From positions 1 to 33,152 of the forward strand of contig JABDIQ010000173.1 of the NCBI GenBank assembly GCA_013003655.1: a stretch of 33,152 bases of DNA, given 5' to 3'. The DNA comes from Winogradskyella sp. Its GTDB lineage: Bacteria > Bacteroidota > Bacteroidia > Flavobacteriales > Flavobacteriaceae. Below the pieces are notes generated by a model. It did not search any database and was not told where the DNA came from. It worked only from the letters and a program-made list of their open reading frames with translations. Positions 6,730 through 15,174 of this stretch are shown here, one piece after another (the first letter of the stretch is position 1; each line of letters starts with the position of its first letter). The translations under genes were made by a program, and so were the position numbers.

Positions 6730-8247
6730 ATGACAAAAAAAGTAATATTGATGATACTAGATGGCTGGGGCAAATCTCCAGACCCTAAGGTATCTGCCAT
6801 TGAGCATGCTAAAACACCATTTATTGATTCTCTATATAACGATTATCCAAACGCTAATCTAAGAACAGACGGACTTAGCGTAGGCTTACCAGAAGGACAA
6901 ATGGGAAATAGTGAGGTAGGACATATGAATTTGGGTGCTGGCCGCATTGTGTATCAAGATCTTGTAAAATTAAATCTAGCCATTACTGAAAACACACTCA
7001 AAGATGAGCCCGTTTTAAAAGAAGCATTTTCCCATGCTAAAGAACTCAATAAAGATGTTCATTTTCTTGGATTACTTAGTGATGGCGGCGTGCATTCTCA
7101 TGTTAATCATTTATATGGTCTGCTAGATGCCGCTGATAATTATGGATTACAAAATGTTTTTATACATGCGTTTACAGATGGTAGAGATGTAGACCCTAAA
7201 TCTGGTCACGGTTTTATTTCAGATCTACAAAACAAATTAAAATCCACAAACGCCAAGCTCGCAACGATAACAGGAAGGTATTATGCCATGGATAGAGATA
7301 AACGTTGGGAGCGTATAAAATTGGCGTATGACGCCTTGGTCAATGGTAATGGCAATAAAACTCAAGACCCATTAGAGGCCATAACAGCAAGTTACAATAA
7401 CGGTGTTACCGATGAATTTATTAAACCAATCGTTGTAGCAAACGAATCAAACCAACCAGTAGCCACTATAAAAGATGGTGATGTTGTAATCTTCTTTAAT
7501 TTTAGAACCGATAGAGGACGACAATTAACCGAGGCGCTTTCACAAACTGATTTTCATGAGCAAAATATGCACAAATTACAACTGCATTACGTGACTATGA
7601 CCAGTTACGATGACAGTTATAAAAACATCAATGTAGTTTTTAGAAAAGATAACCTTAAAGACACCTTAGGTGAAATATTAGAGAGACACCACAAAAAACA
7701 AATTCGCATTGCGGAAACTGAGAAATATCCTCATGTTACCTTCTTTTTCTCGGGTGGAAGAGAAACGCCCTTTGAAGGCGAGAGTCGTATTTTAAGGAAC
7801 TCACCTAAGGTGGCCACTTACGATCTTAAACCCGAAATGAGTGCGTACGAATTGAGAGATGCCTTAATCCCAGAACTAGAAAAAGAGGAAGTTGATTTTG
7901 TTTGCTTGAATTTTGCCAATGGTGATATGGTTGGTCATACAGGTGTCATGGAAGCGGCAATAAAGGCTTGTGAAGCTGTTGATGCTTGTGTTAAGGACGT
8001 CGTTAAGACTGCTTTAGAACATAATTACACAACCATTCTTATTGCCGATCATGGTAATTGTGACACTATGGTAAATCCAGATGGTTCACCACATACTGCC
8101 CATACCACAAATCCAGTACCTATTATCGTAATAGATAAAGATATAAAACGTGTAAAAGATGGTATTTTAGGTGACATTGCACCAACAATATTAGACATGA
8201 TGGGCATAGAAAAACCAGAAGCCATGACCCGAGAAACACTAATCTAA
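6730..8247 (+). CDS. gpmI: 2,3-bisphosphoglycerate-independent phosphoglycerate mutase
   Basis: A 505-residue cytoplasmic glycolytic enzyme that interconverts 3- and 2-phosphoglycerate with two Mn2+ ions and a phosphoserine intermediate. It belongs to the alkaline phosphatase superfamily. The N-terminal motif ILMILDGWG carries metal ligand Asp11, and MGNSEVGHMNLGAGR places the catalytic Ser at 61. The substrate-binding segments HAFTDGRDVDP and TITGRYYAMDRD(K)RWER are intact, as are the C-terminal metal motifs NFANGDMVGHTG and IADHGNCD. Length and order match the family throughout. It has its own promoter and is followed 43 nt later by a HAD hydrolase with its own -7 motif. Confidence 0.98.
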   Translation: MTKKVILMILDGWGKSPDPKVSAIEHAKTPFIDSLYNDYPNANLRTDGLSVGLPEGQMGNSEVGHMNLGAGRIVYQDLVKLNLAITENTLKDEPVLKEAFSHAKELNKDVHFLGLLSDGGVHSHVNHLYGLLDAADNYGLQNVFIHAFTDGRDVDPKSGHGFISDLQNKLKSTNAKLATITGRYYAMDRDKRWERIKLAYDALVNGNGNKTQDPLEAITASYNNGVTDEFIKPIVVANESNQPVATIKDGDVVIFFNFRTDRGRQLTEALSQTDFHEQNMHKLQLHYVTMTSYDDSYKNINVVFRKDNLKDTLGEILERHHKKQIRIAETEKYPHVTFFFSGGRETPFEGESRILRNSPKVATYDLKPEMSAYELRDALIPELEKEEVDFVCLNFANGDMVGHTGVMEAAIKACEAVDACVKDVVKTALEHNYTTILIADHGNCDTMVNPDGSPHTAHTTNPVPIIVIDKDIKRVKDGILGDIAPTILDMMGIEKPEAMTRETLI

Positions 8248-8262
8248 ACGCTAAATTTATTG

Positions 8263-8270
8263 TATTTTTG
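8263..8270 (+). promoter_or_regulatory. Promoter -7 element TATTTTTG of the HAD hydrolase gene
   Basis: An exact TAnnTTTG match 15 nt after the gpmI stop and 20 nt before the next ATG. It suggests the HAD gene can be transcribed independently of gpmI. Confidence 0.5.
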
Positions 8271-8290
8271 CATCTAAATCTTCACAACCT

Positions 8291-8701
8291 ATGAATTTTC
8301 AAGATAAACTTATTATTGCTGTTGATTTTGACGGTACCATAGTAGAAGACGCCTATCCTAAAATTGGTAAACCAAGAATTTTTGCCTTCGAAACATTGAA
8401 GCGACTGCAAGAAGATGGTCACCGCTTAATCCTTTGGACCTATAGATGTGGTGTTAGACTCGATGAAGCCGTAGCGTTCTGCAAAGAAAATGGTATAGAT
8501 TTCTACGCTGTAAATGCAAGTTTTCCTGAAGAAAAGTTTGATTATTCACGAAGTCGAAAAATCCATGCAGATCTGTTTATCGACGATCGTAATATTGGAG
8601 GTGTTCTTGGCTGGGGTGAGATCTATCAGATCATTACCAACGAAGTACCAGATATGAGTATGGCCAATAAGAAAAAAGGATTTTTTGGTTTGTTTAAATA
8701 A
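8291..8701 (+). CDS. Small HAD-superfamily hydrolase (BT0820 type)
   Basis: A 136-residue protein. The N-terminal DxD motif AVDFDGTIVED has Asp12 as probable nucleophile and Asp14 as acid/base. This is followed by a threonine-containing ILWTYRCG motif and a late acidic motif LFIDDRNIGG for Mg2+. It lacks a large cap domain. The pattern matches the short Bacteroidota phosphatases typified by BT0820 of Bacteroides thetaiotaomicron, a structural-genomics protein. The substrate is not known. It ends in a basic KKKGFFGLFK tail. It converges with the CoA-transferase gene, with 6 nt between stop codons and no visible terminator. Confidence 0.85.
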   Translation: MNFQDKLIIAVDFDGTIVEDAYPKIGKPRIFAFETLKRLQEDGHRLILWTYRCGVRLDEAVAFCKENGIDFYAVNASFPEEKFDYSRSRKIHADLFIDDRNIGGVLGWGEIYQIITNEVPDMSMANKKKGFFGLFK

Positions 8702-8707
8702 GCGTAC

Positions 8708-9973
8708 TTATCTCATTTCAACATACACTTTTTCAATAGCTTCTCGATGATCTGGATGTGCTATTTCAGCTAGTGCTTTTACCCGCTGACTAATGGTTTT
8801 TCCGTATAGATTAGCAATACCATATTCAGTAACTACATAATGTACATGGGCTCTTGTGGTAACAACGCCAGCGCCAGGTTTAAGTGATGGTACAATTCTA
8901 CTAATTCCTTTTTTGGTGACCGATGGTAGTGCAATAATAGCCTTGCCGCCTTCACTAAGCGATGCTCCTCTTATAAAATCCATTTGTCCGCCAACACCTG
9001 AATACATTTTTGAGCCAATAGAATCCGCACAAACTTGTCCTGTTAAGTCTACTTCAATTGCAGAGTTTATAGCAACCATGCGTGGATTTTGTTTAATTAC
9101 AGAAACATCATTAACATAATCTGAGGTACGCATTTCCACAAACGGATTATCATCAACATAATCGTATAAGCGTTTAGAACCCATTAAAAAAGTCGCCATT
9201 GCTCGTCCAGGGTTTACCCCTTTATAATTGCCATTGATGACATCTTTTAGAATTAGATCTATGACGCCATCAGAAAACATTTCGGTATGTAAGCCAAGAT
9301 CTTTATGGTTATGCAATCGTGATAAAACGGCATTTGGAATATTACCAATACCCATTTGTAAGGTACTTCGATCTTCAATGAGTGAAGCAACATAATCTCC
9401 AATTTTAGTTTCAATATCTGTTGGTTCTGTAACCGGAATGGTTGGTAAGGGTTCATCACATTCAACAAAAGCGTTTATTTCTGTAACATGTATAATACCA
9501 TCACCAAACGTTCGTGGCATTTGTTTATTGACTTGGGCAATAACATAGTCCGCATTATCAATAGCAGCTAAGGTAGCTTCTACCGAAACACCTAATGAGC
9601 AATAACCATGAATATCTGGAACAGATACATGAATAAGGGCGACTTTCACATCCACAATATTTCGTTTGAATAACAGTGGTACCTCACTTAAAAATACAGG
9701 TGTGTACGACCCATTGCCTGCTTTCAAAGTATGTCGCACATTTTTCCCAATAAAAAACGAGTTAACATGAAAACTATTCGTGTATTTAGGATCTGCATAA
9801 GGCGCAGGTCCTTCAGTATGCAATTGACAGATCTCCACATTACGAAGTTCTTCATGCCTAGCTGTTAAGGCATTAATTAGCACGTTAGGCACCGCAGCGG
9901 CAGCTTGGATGTATATTTTATCGTTTGATTTAACAATTTTTAAAGCCTCTTCGGCAGAAACAGATGTATACAT
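8708..9973 (-). CDS. Acetyl-CoA hydrolase/transferase family protein (4-hydroxybutyrate CoA-transferase-like)
   Basis: A 421-residue two-domain CoA-transferase. Motifs include IGNIPNAVLS, then LHTEMFSDG with the probable catalytic glutamate Glu231, SAIEVDLTGQVCAD, GVGGQMDFIRGA (326-337) and the C-terminal EYGIANLYGKT. Size and motifs resemble clostridial 4-hydroxybutyrate CoA-transferase and its acetate/propionate relatives; the acyl substrate cannot be read from the sequence. The frame is open upstream to a TTG at 10015. I chose the ATG at 9973 because the family begins with the SAEEAL segment directly after it, and because a -7 promoter element (9992-9999) lies inside the putative extension. 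Confidence 0.9.
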   Translation of the reverse strand: MYTSVSAEEALKIVKSNDKIYIQAAAAVPNVLINALTARHEELRNVEICQLHTEGPAPYADPKYTNSFHVNSFFIGKNVRHTLKAGNGSYTPVFLSEVPLLFKRNIVDVKVALIHVSVPDIHGYCSLGVSVEATLAAIDNADYVIAQVNKQMPRTFGDGIIHVTEINAFVECDEPLPTIPVTEPTDIETKIGDYVASLIEDRSTLQMGIGNIPNAVLSRLHNHKDLGLHTEMFSDGVIDLILKDVINGNYKGVNPGRAMATFLMGSKRLYDYVDDNPFVEMRTSDYVNDVSVIKQNPRMVAINSAIEVDLTGQVCADSIGSKMYSGVGGQMDFIRGASLSEGGKAIIALPSVTKKGISRIVPSLKPGAGVVTTRAHVHYVVTEYGIANLYGKTISQRVKALAEIAHPDHREAIEKVYVEMR

Positions 9974-9991
9974 GGTCAATATATTAGAATT

Positions 9992-9999
9992 CAAAATTA
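9992..9999 (-). promoter_or_regulatory. Promoter -7 element TAATTTTG of the CoA-transferase gene
   Basis: An exact TAnnTTTG match on the minus strand, 18 nt before the chosen ATG (9973). Its position inside the longer TTG-started frame argues against that extension. Confidence 0.55.
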
Positions 10000-10068
10000 A
10001 GGTAGATATTATCAATAAAAACTGCTTTATATCATGTTTTATAAAATATTTGAATTGTAATAATTACC

Positions 10069-10076
10069 TATCTTTG
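10069..10076 (+). promoter_or_regulatory. Promoter -7 element TATCTTTG of map
   Basis: An exact TAnnTTTG match ending 22 nt before the map ATG. A TTTG lies at 10049-10052, 16 nt upstream, slightly closer than the usual -33 spacing. Confidence 0.6.
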
Positions 10077-10098
10077 TTGCTTATTTTGAAGCTTAACG

Positions 10099-10917
10099 AT
10101 GATCATACAAAAAACCAGAGAAGAAATTGAACTAATGCGCGAAAGTGCCTTAATAGTCTCTAAGACTCTTGGCATGCTTGCAAAGGAAGTAAAACCAGGT
10201 GTTACAACCTTATATTTAGACAAACTTGCTGAGGAGTTTATTAGAGATCATGGTGCTGTTCCTGGATTTTTAGGGCTTTACGACTTTCCTAATACCTTAT
10301 GTATGAGTCCTAATGAACAGGTAGTTCATGGCTTTCCTACAGATGTTCCTTTGGTTGAAGGTGATATTATCTCTATAGATTGTGGTGCTGTAAAAAACGA
10401 ATTTTACGGCGACCATGCATATACCTTCGCGGTTGGGGAAATAGATAAGGACACAGAGAAATTATTGCAGGTGACTAAAGAATCACTTTACGTTGGTATA
10501 CGGGAATTTAAACTTGGTAATAGAGTTGGCGATGTGGGTTATGCCATACAACAATATTGTGAGTCTCATGGGTATGGTGTGGTAAGAGAATTGGTAGGGC
10601 ACGGTCTAGGAAAAACTATGCATGAAGATCCAGAAATGCCAAATTATGGCCGACGAGGAAGAGGTAAAAAATTTATTGAAGGAATGGTTGTTGCCATAGA
10701 ACCTATGATCAATATGGGTACGCATAGAATACAACAGCATAGAGATGGCTGGACCATCACAACCAAGGACAAGCAACCAAGCGCCCATTTTGAGCACAAT
10801 GTAGCTTTGGTAGATGGTAAACCCGAACTGCTATCTACTTTTGGATATATCTACGACGCCTTAGGCATAGAAAGTGATGAGGAAAACGAATTCCGCCAGA
10901 AGGCTCTAGTCCTGTAG
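10099..10917 (+). CDS. map: Type I methionine aminopeptidase
   Basis: A 272-residue cytoplasmic dinuclear metallopeptidase that removes the initiator methionine from new proteins. All five metal ligands are visible: Asp94 (SIDCGA), Asp105 (GDHAYTF), His168 (VGHGLG), Glu201 (VAIEPM) and Glu232 (HFEHNV). His77 in VVHGFP is the conserved substrate-side histidine. The protein is slightly longer than E. coli MAP (about 264 residues) because of a charged C-terminal tail. It is followed after 5 nt by a methyltransferase gene, so the two are probably co-transcribed. Confidence 0.97.
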   Translation: MIIQKTREEIELMRESALIVSKTLGMLAKEVKPGVTTLYLDKLAEEFIRDHGAVPGFLGLYDFPNTLCMSPNEQVVHGFPTDVPLVEGDIISIDCGAVKNEFYGDHAYTFAVGEIDKDTEKLLQVTKESLYVGIREFKLGNRVGDVGYAIQQYCESHGYGVVRELVGHGLGKTMHEDPEMPNYGRRGRGKKFIEGMVVAIEPMINMGTHRIQQHRDGWTITTKDKQPSAHFEHNVALVDGKPELLSTFGYIYDALGIESDEENEFRQKALVL

Positions 10918-10922
10918 ACCAA

Positions 10923-11693
10923 ATGAAGAATTTCTTCAAATTTATTCTAAATACAATACCTAGACCTTGGCTCATTCGATTGAGCTATATTATAAGACCC
11001 ATTCTTAGACTTTTTTTAAAAGGCAATCGGTATACAGACCCAATTGATGGTAACCACTTTAGAAAATTTTTGCCTTATGGTTATGGTAAACAACGACCAA
11101 ATGTCCTATCACCATCTACCCTTTCTTTAGAACGACACAGACTGCTGTGGTTATATCTAAAGAACGAAACAGATCTGTTTACTAAACCACAACGCCTATT
11201 GCATTTTGCGCCAGAGCAAGCTTTTTATAAGCGGTTTAAAGACATGGATCATTTGGACTATACAACAACAGACCTAAATTCACCTTTAGCAGATGTTAAA
11301 GCGGACATTTGTAATTTACCTTTTGACGCGAACAGTTTTGATGTTATTTTATGCAATCATGTTTTAGAGCATATCCCAGACGATAAAAAAGCGCTTTCCG
11401 AATTATTTAGAGTTTTAAAACCGGGTGGTTATGGCATTTTTCAGGTGCCTCAGGAACTAGATAGAGCCGTGACTTTTGAAGATAATACCATTACAGATAA
11501 AAAGGATCGTGCCAAAATATTTGGGCAGTATGATCATTTAAGAGTATATGGCAAAGACTACTTTGATCGTTTAAGAGCCATAGGGTTTGTAGTTAATGAA
11601 GTTGATTATACTTCAACGATGTCGGCTAGTGACATCGATAAATACAGACTTGCAAAGGGTGAAATTATTCCGGTGGTTACCAAACCCGTTTAA
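10923..11693 (+). CDS. Class I SAM-dependent methyltransferase
   Basis: A 256-residue protein with a basic N-terminus, which may associate with the membrane surface, and a Methyltransf_11-type domain (about residues 90-190). The motifs are RLLHFAPEQAFYKRF in place of the usual glycine-rich loop, YTTTDLNSPLADVKADI (SAM ribose-binding acidic region), and CNHVLEHIPDDKKALSELFR followed by VLKPGGYGIFQVP. The substrate is unknown; small molecules, lipids or sugars are all possible. It starts 5 nt after map and ends tail-to-tail with apbE, overlapping it by 4 nt (TTAA). The lack of a canonical GxGxG loop is notable but common in this Bacteroidota group. Confidence 0.82.
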   Translation: MKNFFKFILNTIPRPWLIRLSYIIRPILRLFLKGNRYTDPIDGNHFRKFLPYGYGKQRPNVLSPSTLSLERHRLLWLYLKNETDLFTKPQRLLHFAPEQAFYKRFKDMDHLDYTTTDLNSPLADVKADICNLPFDANSFDVILCNHVLEHIPDDKKALSELFRVLKPGGYGIFQVPQELDRAVTFEDNTITDKKDRAKIFGQYDHLRVYGKDYFDRLRAIGFVVNEVDYTSTMSASDIDKYRLAKGEIIPVVTKPV

Positions 11694-12670
11694 TTTTCAG
11701 GAAAACCGTTTAAACCCAGTGTTTTTAACTCTAGTTCATCTTCGTAAATGAAGTAAACTTTTAATTCTGGATGATCGTTTAAAAATGTTTTAACGGCATC
11801 TATTCCCATTGCTTGGAACGCTGTTGCATAACCGTCTGCTAATGTACAGTTGGGTGCAATAACAGAAACACTTAAAACATTGGTTTGGCTCGGATAGCCA
11901 GTTGTAGTATTGATGATATGTGCATACCTATTGCCATTGTCATCCACTTTAAATTTTCTATAGGTACCAGACGTTGCCATGGCTTCACTCGCTAATTCTA
12001 TAATTTTAGAATAGGATTGTACACCATCAAAATTAGGATCATCTATGCCTATTTTCCATCCGTTTTCTGTTTCTACATTCATACCTTCAACTCTAAGATC
12101 ACCACCAATATCCACTAAATAGTTGTTTATTCCTTTAGATTCTAGAAAATCAGCTATCACATCAATGCCATAGCCTTTAGCAATTGCATTAAAATCTAAA
12201 TATGCAGCAGCGGGTTTAATGATTTGATCATCCTGTAGCATTACCTTATTGAAACCAACGGTTGTCATTAGGGATTTAATTTTTAGACTATCTAGCTGCT
12301 CTATTTTTCCTTCAGGACCAAAATCCCACGCGTTTACAACAGATCCTATAGTTGGGTCAAAGGCACCATTGGTTTCTTCGTATATCAATTGAGATGCCTT
12401 AAAGACGGTTTTAAAATGATTGTCTACAGTGATCGTCTCATTTCTATTGATTCGCGATATATCAGAATCTGGTATATAAGTAGACATCGACTGATTGATG
12501 ACTTTGAACAAACTATCAAATTGAACTTGATAATTGGTATTATCCTTATCGTAATATCTAATATTATACCCTGTTCCAAAAACAGGTCCTGATAGTTTAA
12601 TGAGTTTTGGTGGCGGACTACATGATAGTGTAATACTAATTAATAAACAACTAAGGATATAGTTTCGCAT
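11690..12670 (-). CDS. apbE: FAD:protein FMN transferase ApbE (probable lipoprotein)
   Basis: A 326-residue enzyme that transfers FMN from FAD onto threonine residues of exported flavoproteins, here most likely NqrB and NqrC encoded just upstream. The N-terminus is a lipoprotein-like signal ending ITLSC (Cys17), which would place it in the periplasm where those threonines lie. Family motifs are present: MSTYIPDSDISRIN, GAFDPTIGSVVNAW, DFNAIAKGYGIDVI, YLVDIGGDLRVEG, ATSGTYRKF and AHIINTTTGYP. It begins 1 nt after the stop of the small upstream gene (TGAcATG), so the pair should be translationally coupled. The stop codon shares a TTAA with that of the convergent methyltransferase gene. Confidence 0.95.
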   Translation of the reverse strand: MRNYILSCLLISITLSCSPPPKLIKLSGPVFGTGYNIRYYDKDNTNYQVQFDSLFKVINQSMSTYIPDSDISRINRNETITVDNHFKTVFKASQLIYEETNGAFDPTIGSVVNAWDFGPEGKIEQLDSLKIKSLMTTVGFNKVMLQDDQIIKPAAAYLDFNAIAKGYGIDVIADFLESKGINNYLVDIGGDLRVEGMNVETENGWKIGIDDPNFDGVQSYSKIIELASEAMATSGTYRKFKVDDNGNRYAHIINTTTGYPSQTNVLSVSVIAPNCTLADGYATAFQAMGIDAVKTFLNDHPELKVYFIYEDELELKTLGLNGFPEN

Positions 12671-12671
12671 G

Positions 12672-13049
12672 TCAGTTTAAATTGGTTTCAATAACTTGTA
12701 TGCCGTTGTATTCAATAAGGTATTCTTCATTGAGATAAATGGGTAAATCCTCACCATTTGGATTTCCTAAACCTACGCCTGCATAGAGAACTTTAGCATC
12801 TTTTTCTCTCGCGTGCTTTTTAAATTTCTCCATCCAAACCACATCATAATTATTAGCGTTTTCTGGCAGAATTACAGCTCTAACAATCACAAAAAAGTAT
12901 TGGCTGTTTTTATCAATACAAACAAATTGTGGATGGCGTTTTAATTGACTGTTTATGGCCACAAACTCAAAACCACGTTGTTCTAGATCCTTACCAACAT
13001 GATTCATGGCGAGGTTATGAAGTTCTTGTTTTGATAACGGTTTACTCAT
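12672..13049 (-). CDS. Small conserved protein linked to nqr and apbE, possible degenerate PD-(D/E)XK fold
   Basis: A 125-residue soluble protein with no signal peptide or membrane segment. The predicted order is a long N-terminal helix (LHNLAMNHVGKDLEQRG), three strands (FEFVAIN, QFVCID, YFFVIVRAV), a helix (VVWMEKFKKHAREK), a strand (DAKVLYAGVGLG) and a C-terminal pair of strands. This order resembles the PD-(D/E)XK nuclease core, but the catalytic acids and lysine positions read as PQFVCID and VIVRA, so it should be inactive. Similar flavobacterial proteins are, to my memory, often labelled 'Na(+)-translocating NADH-quinone reductase subunit F'; this one has no Fe-S, FAD or NADH motif, so that label is wrong for it. 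It lies between nqrF and apbE behind its own promoter. An Nqr assembly or flavinylation role is only a guess. Confidence 0.8.
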   Translation of the reverse strand: MSKPLSKQELHNLAMNHVGKDLEQRGFEFVAINSQLKRHPQFVCIDKNSQYFFVIVRAVILPENANNYDVVWMEKFKKHAREKDAKVLYAGVGLGNPNGEDLPIYLNEEYLIEYNGIQVIETNLN

Positions 13050-13053
13050 GGTG

Positions 13054-13061
13054 CAAAATTA
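13054..13061 (-). promoter_or_regulatory. Promoter -7 element TAATTTTG of the small gene and apbE
   Basis: An exact TAnnTTTG match on the minus strand ending 4 nt (CACC) before the ATG at 13049, directly abutting the T-tract of the nqrF terminator. The transcript would begin at or next to the ATG. Confidence 0.5.
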
Positions 13062-13092
13062 AAAAAACCCAATCTTTCAACTGGGTTTTTAA
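13061..13092 (-). terminator. Rho-independent terminator after nqrF
   Basis: ACCCA (13067-13071) pairs with TGGGT (13082-13086), extended by A/T runs on both sides. On the minus strand the hairpin ends in a run of seven T. It lies about 15 nt after the nqrF stop and should close the nqrA-F transcript. Confidence 0.75.
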
Positions 13093-13106
13093 CTTTATAT
13101 TTGAAA

Positions 13107-14414
13107 TTATCCTCCGAAATCATCGAAGCGAATGTGTTCATCTGGGATACCAAAATCTTCACCCATTTTTTGAACCGCCTGGTTCATTAATGGTGGTCCG
13201 CAGAAATACAATTCTATATCTTCAGGTGTTTCATGATGATTGAGGTAATGCTCAATTACACAATTATGAATAAACCCTACAAACCCATCACCTTCATCGT
13301 CAATATCCTTTTTAACTTTCCAGTTATCTTCTTCTAGCGGCTCAGAAAGTGCCATATAGAATTTAAAGTTTGGAAACTCTTTTTCTAAGGATTTAAAATG
13401 ATCTATATAGAATAACTCACGTTTAGATCGTCCACCATACCAATAGGTTACTTTACGTCCTGTCTTTAAGGTTTTAAATAAGTGGTATAAGTGCGAACGC
13501 ATTGGCGCCATTCCTGCACCTCCACCAACGTAGAGCATTTCAGAATCAGACTCGTTGATGAAGAACTCACCATAAGGACCAGAAATAGTCACCTTATCGC
13601 CTTTCTTTTGAGCAAATATATATGAAGATGCTATACCTGGATTTACATCCATCCATCCGTTTTTAGATCTATCCCAAGGCGGTGTAGCAATACGCACATT
13701 TAGCATGATCTCTCTACCTTCTGCAGGATAAGAGGCCATTGAATAGGCACGCTCTACAGTCTCGGTATTTTTCATAACTAATGGCCATAAATTGAATTTA
13801 TCCCATTCTGCTTGAAATTTATCTGGCGTATCGTGCTCTTCTGGATGTGCCGTAATATCAATATCTGAATATTTTATTTCGCATGGCGGAATTTCAATCT
13901 GAATATAACCACCAGCTTTGTAATTCATATCTTCAGGAATCTCTACCACAAATTCTTTGATAAATGACGCTACATTGTAATTTCTCACCACAGTAGCTTC
14001 CCACTTTTTAATACCAAAGACTTCTTCTGGTATGGTGATCTCCATGTCTTGCTTTACCTTAACTTGGCAAGCTAAACGTGCACCATGTTGTAATTCTTTT
14101 CTGCTAAAATGTGGTGTTTCTGTTGGTAATGCTTCACCACCTCCTTCAAGTACATGACATTCGCACTGAATACAGGTTCCACCTCCACCACATGCTGATG
14201 GTAAGAATATTTTATTACCTCCTAAGGTTGATAGTAATGTTCCTCCAGATTCTACTTCTATTTCTTTTTCACCATTGATCTTGATCTTTACAGGACCAGA
14301 CGGTGAAAGTTTTTGTTTTACAACTAATAAAAGTGTTACTAAGAGTAATGTGACCAGTAAAAATGCTGCCACTGTCGCTAATACTGTACCTAGTGTACCT
14401 GCTGCTAATACCAT
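13107..14414 (-). CDS. nqrF: Na+-translocating NADH:quinone reductase subunit F
   Basis: A 435-residue subunit, the NADH entry point of Na+-NQR. It has one N-terminal membrane helix (about 8-32), then a 2Fe-2S ferredoxin domain with Cys75, Cys81, Cys84 and Cys116 (CX5CX2C...C). An FAD domain follows (RAYSMASYP, 222-230), then an NADH domain ([14 protein letters not shown] near 295-308 and [12 protein letters not shown] near the C-terminus). It is slightly longer than Vibrio NqrF. Last gene of the nqrABCDEF operon, 1 nt after nqrE and followed by a terminator. Confidence 0.97.
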   Translation of the reverse strand: MVLAAGTLGTVLATVAAFLLVTLLLVTLLLVVKQKLSPSGPVKIKINGEKEIEVESGGTLLSTLGGNKIFLPSACGGGGTCIQCECHVLEGGGEALPTETPHFSRKELQHGARLACQVKVKQDMEITIPEEVFGIKKWEATVVRNYNVASFIKEFVVEIPEDMNYKAGGYIQIEIPPCEIKYSDIDITAHPEEHDTPDKFQAEWDKFNLWPLVMKNTETVERAYSMASYPAEGREIMLNVRIATPPWDRSKNGWMDVNPGIASSYIFAQKKGDKVTISGPYGEFFINESDSEMLYVGGGAGMAPMRSHLYHLFKTLKTGRKVTYWYGGRSKRELFYIDHFKSLEKEFPNFKFYMALSEPLEEDNWKVKKDIDDEGDGFVGFIHNCVIEHYLNHHETPEDIELYFCGPPLMNQAVQKMGEDFGIPDEHIRFDDFGG

Positions 14415-14415
14415 A

Positions 14416-15138
14416 TTACTTTATAACTTTTGTATTGTCGGCCAATGATTTATCGGCTTCTTCTTCCTTAATTATTTCTATTTCCGCTGCTGCTTTATCT
14501 TCCTTTTGTTCGGTTTCATCACCACCTGTTAACATACCGCCAAAACTCATAAAACCTATGGCCATTAAGCCGGTGATAATAAAGGTTATTCCTAATCCCC
14601 TAAGTGGTGCAGGAACGCTACTATATCTAATTTTTTCGCGAATAGCGGCAATGGCTAAAATGGCTAAAAACCAGCCAATACCAGAACTTACGCCATAATT
14701 TAATGCTAATCCTAGCGTTGCAATTTCTCTAGACTGCATAAATAATGATCCACCAAGTATGGCACAGTTAACGGCAATCAGTGGTAAAAAGATACCGAGT
14801 GAGTTGTATAATGATGGTGAAAACTTCTCAACGACGATTTCTACCAATTGTACCATTGTTGCTATAGTGGCAATAAACATAATAAACGACAAGAAGCTGA
14901 GATCGTAATCTGCAAATTCTGGACCTAGCCATGTTAGAGCACCTTCTTGTAATATATACTGATCTAACAACCAGTTTAACGGAACGGTTATGGCCAATAC
15001 AAAGATAACTGCTGCACCTAACCCTACTGCCGTTGACACCTTCTTAGATACGGCTAAATAAGAGCACATACCAAGGAAGTAGGCAAAGACCATATTGTCT
15101 ACAAAGATTGATTTAAAAAATAATTCAAGATGTTCCAT
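14416..15138 (-). CDS. nqrE: Na+-translocating NADH:quinone reductase subunit E with acidic C-terminal extension
   Basis: An integral membrane subunit of 240 residues with six hydrophobic helices. Cys25 (LGMCSYLAV) and Cys125 (AVNCAILGG) match the cysteines that, with two in NqrD, hold the intramembrane iron centre. Family members are usually about 200 residues. Here a charged, low-complexity tail of roughly 36 residues (205-240, rich in Glu, Lys, Asp) follows the last helix. The tail reads straight through to the stop with no frameshift sign. The gene sits 45 nt downstream of nqrD, the only real gap in the operon, and 1 nt before nqrF. Confidence 0.96.
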   Translation of the reverse strand: MEHLELFFKSIFVDNMVFAYFLGMCSYLAVSKKVSTAVGLGAAVIFVLAITVPLNWLLDQYILQEGALTWLGPEFADYDLSFLSFIMFIATIATMVQLVEIVVEKFSPSLYNSLGIFLPLIAVNCAILGGSLFMQSREIATLGLALNYGVSSGIGWFLAILAIAAIREKIRYSSVPAPLRGLGITFIITGLMAIGFMSFGGMLTGGDETEQKEDKAAAEIEIIKEEEADKSLADNTKVIK

Positions 15139-15152
15139 AATCTATATTTATA

Positions 15153-15174
15153 ATGTCCTGTTGATGATGGACGT
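15153..15174 (-). repeat. Small hairpin in the nqrD-nqrE gap
   Basis: ATGTCC (15153-15158) and GGACGT (15169-15174) can form a 6-bp stem, with one G-U pair in one orientation, around a 10-nt loop. It lies in the only sizeable intergenic gap of the nqr operon. There is no T-tract, so it is not a terminator; it could be an mRNA stability or processing element. Confidence 0.3.

Noticed and set aside
8708-10015. The longest CoA-transferase frame, starting with TTG at 10015
   Set aside because: The extension contains a promoter -7 element and does not match the family N-terminus; ATG 9973 is preferred.
9909-10130. Plus-strand open frame across the CoA-transferase/map divergent region
   Set aside because: It overlaps the CoA-transferase N-terminus on the other strand and the map start, and the map and CoA-transferase promoters lie inside it.
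12672-13049. Calling the small gene a second 'NqrF'
   Set aside because: It lacks Fe-S cysteines, FAD and NADH motifs; the true NqrF is the neighbouring 435-residue gene.
12929-13243. Plus-strand open frame of 104 codons
   Set aside because: It is antisense to the small nqr-linked gene and to nqrF and crosses the nqrF terminator. It shows no signal peptide or domain.
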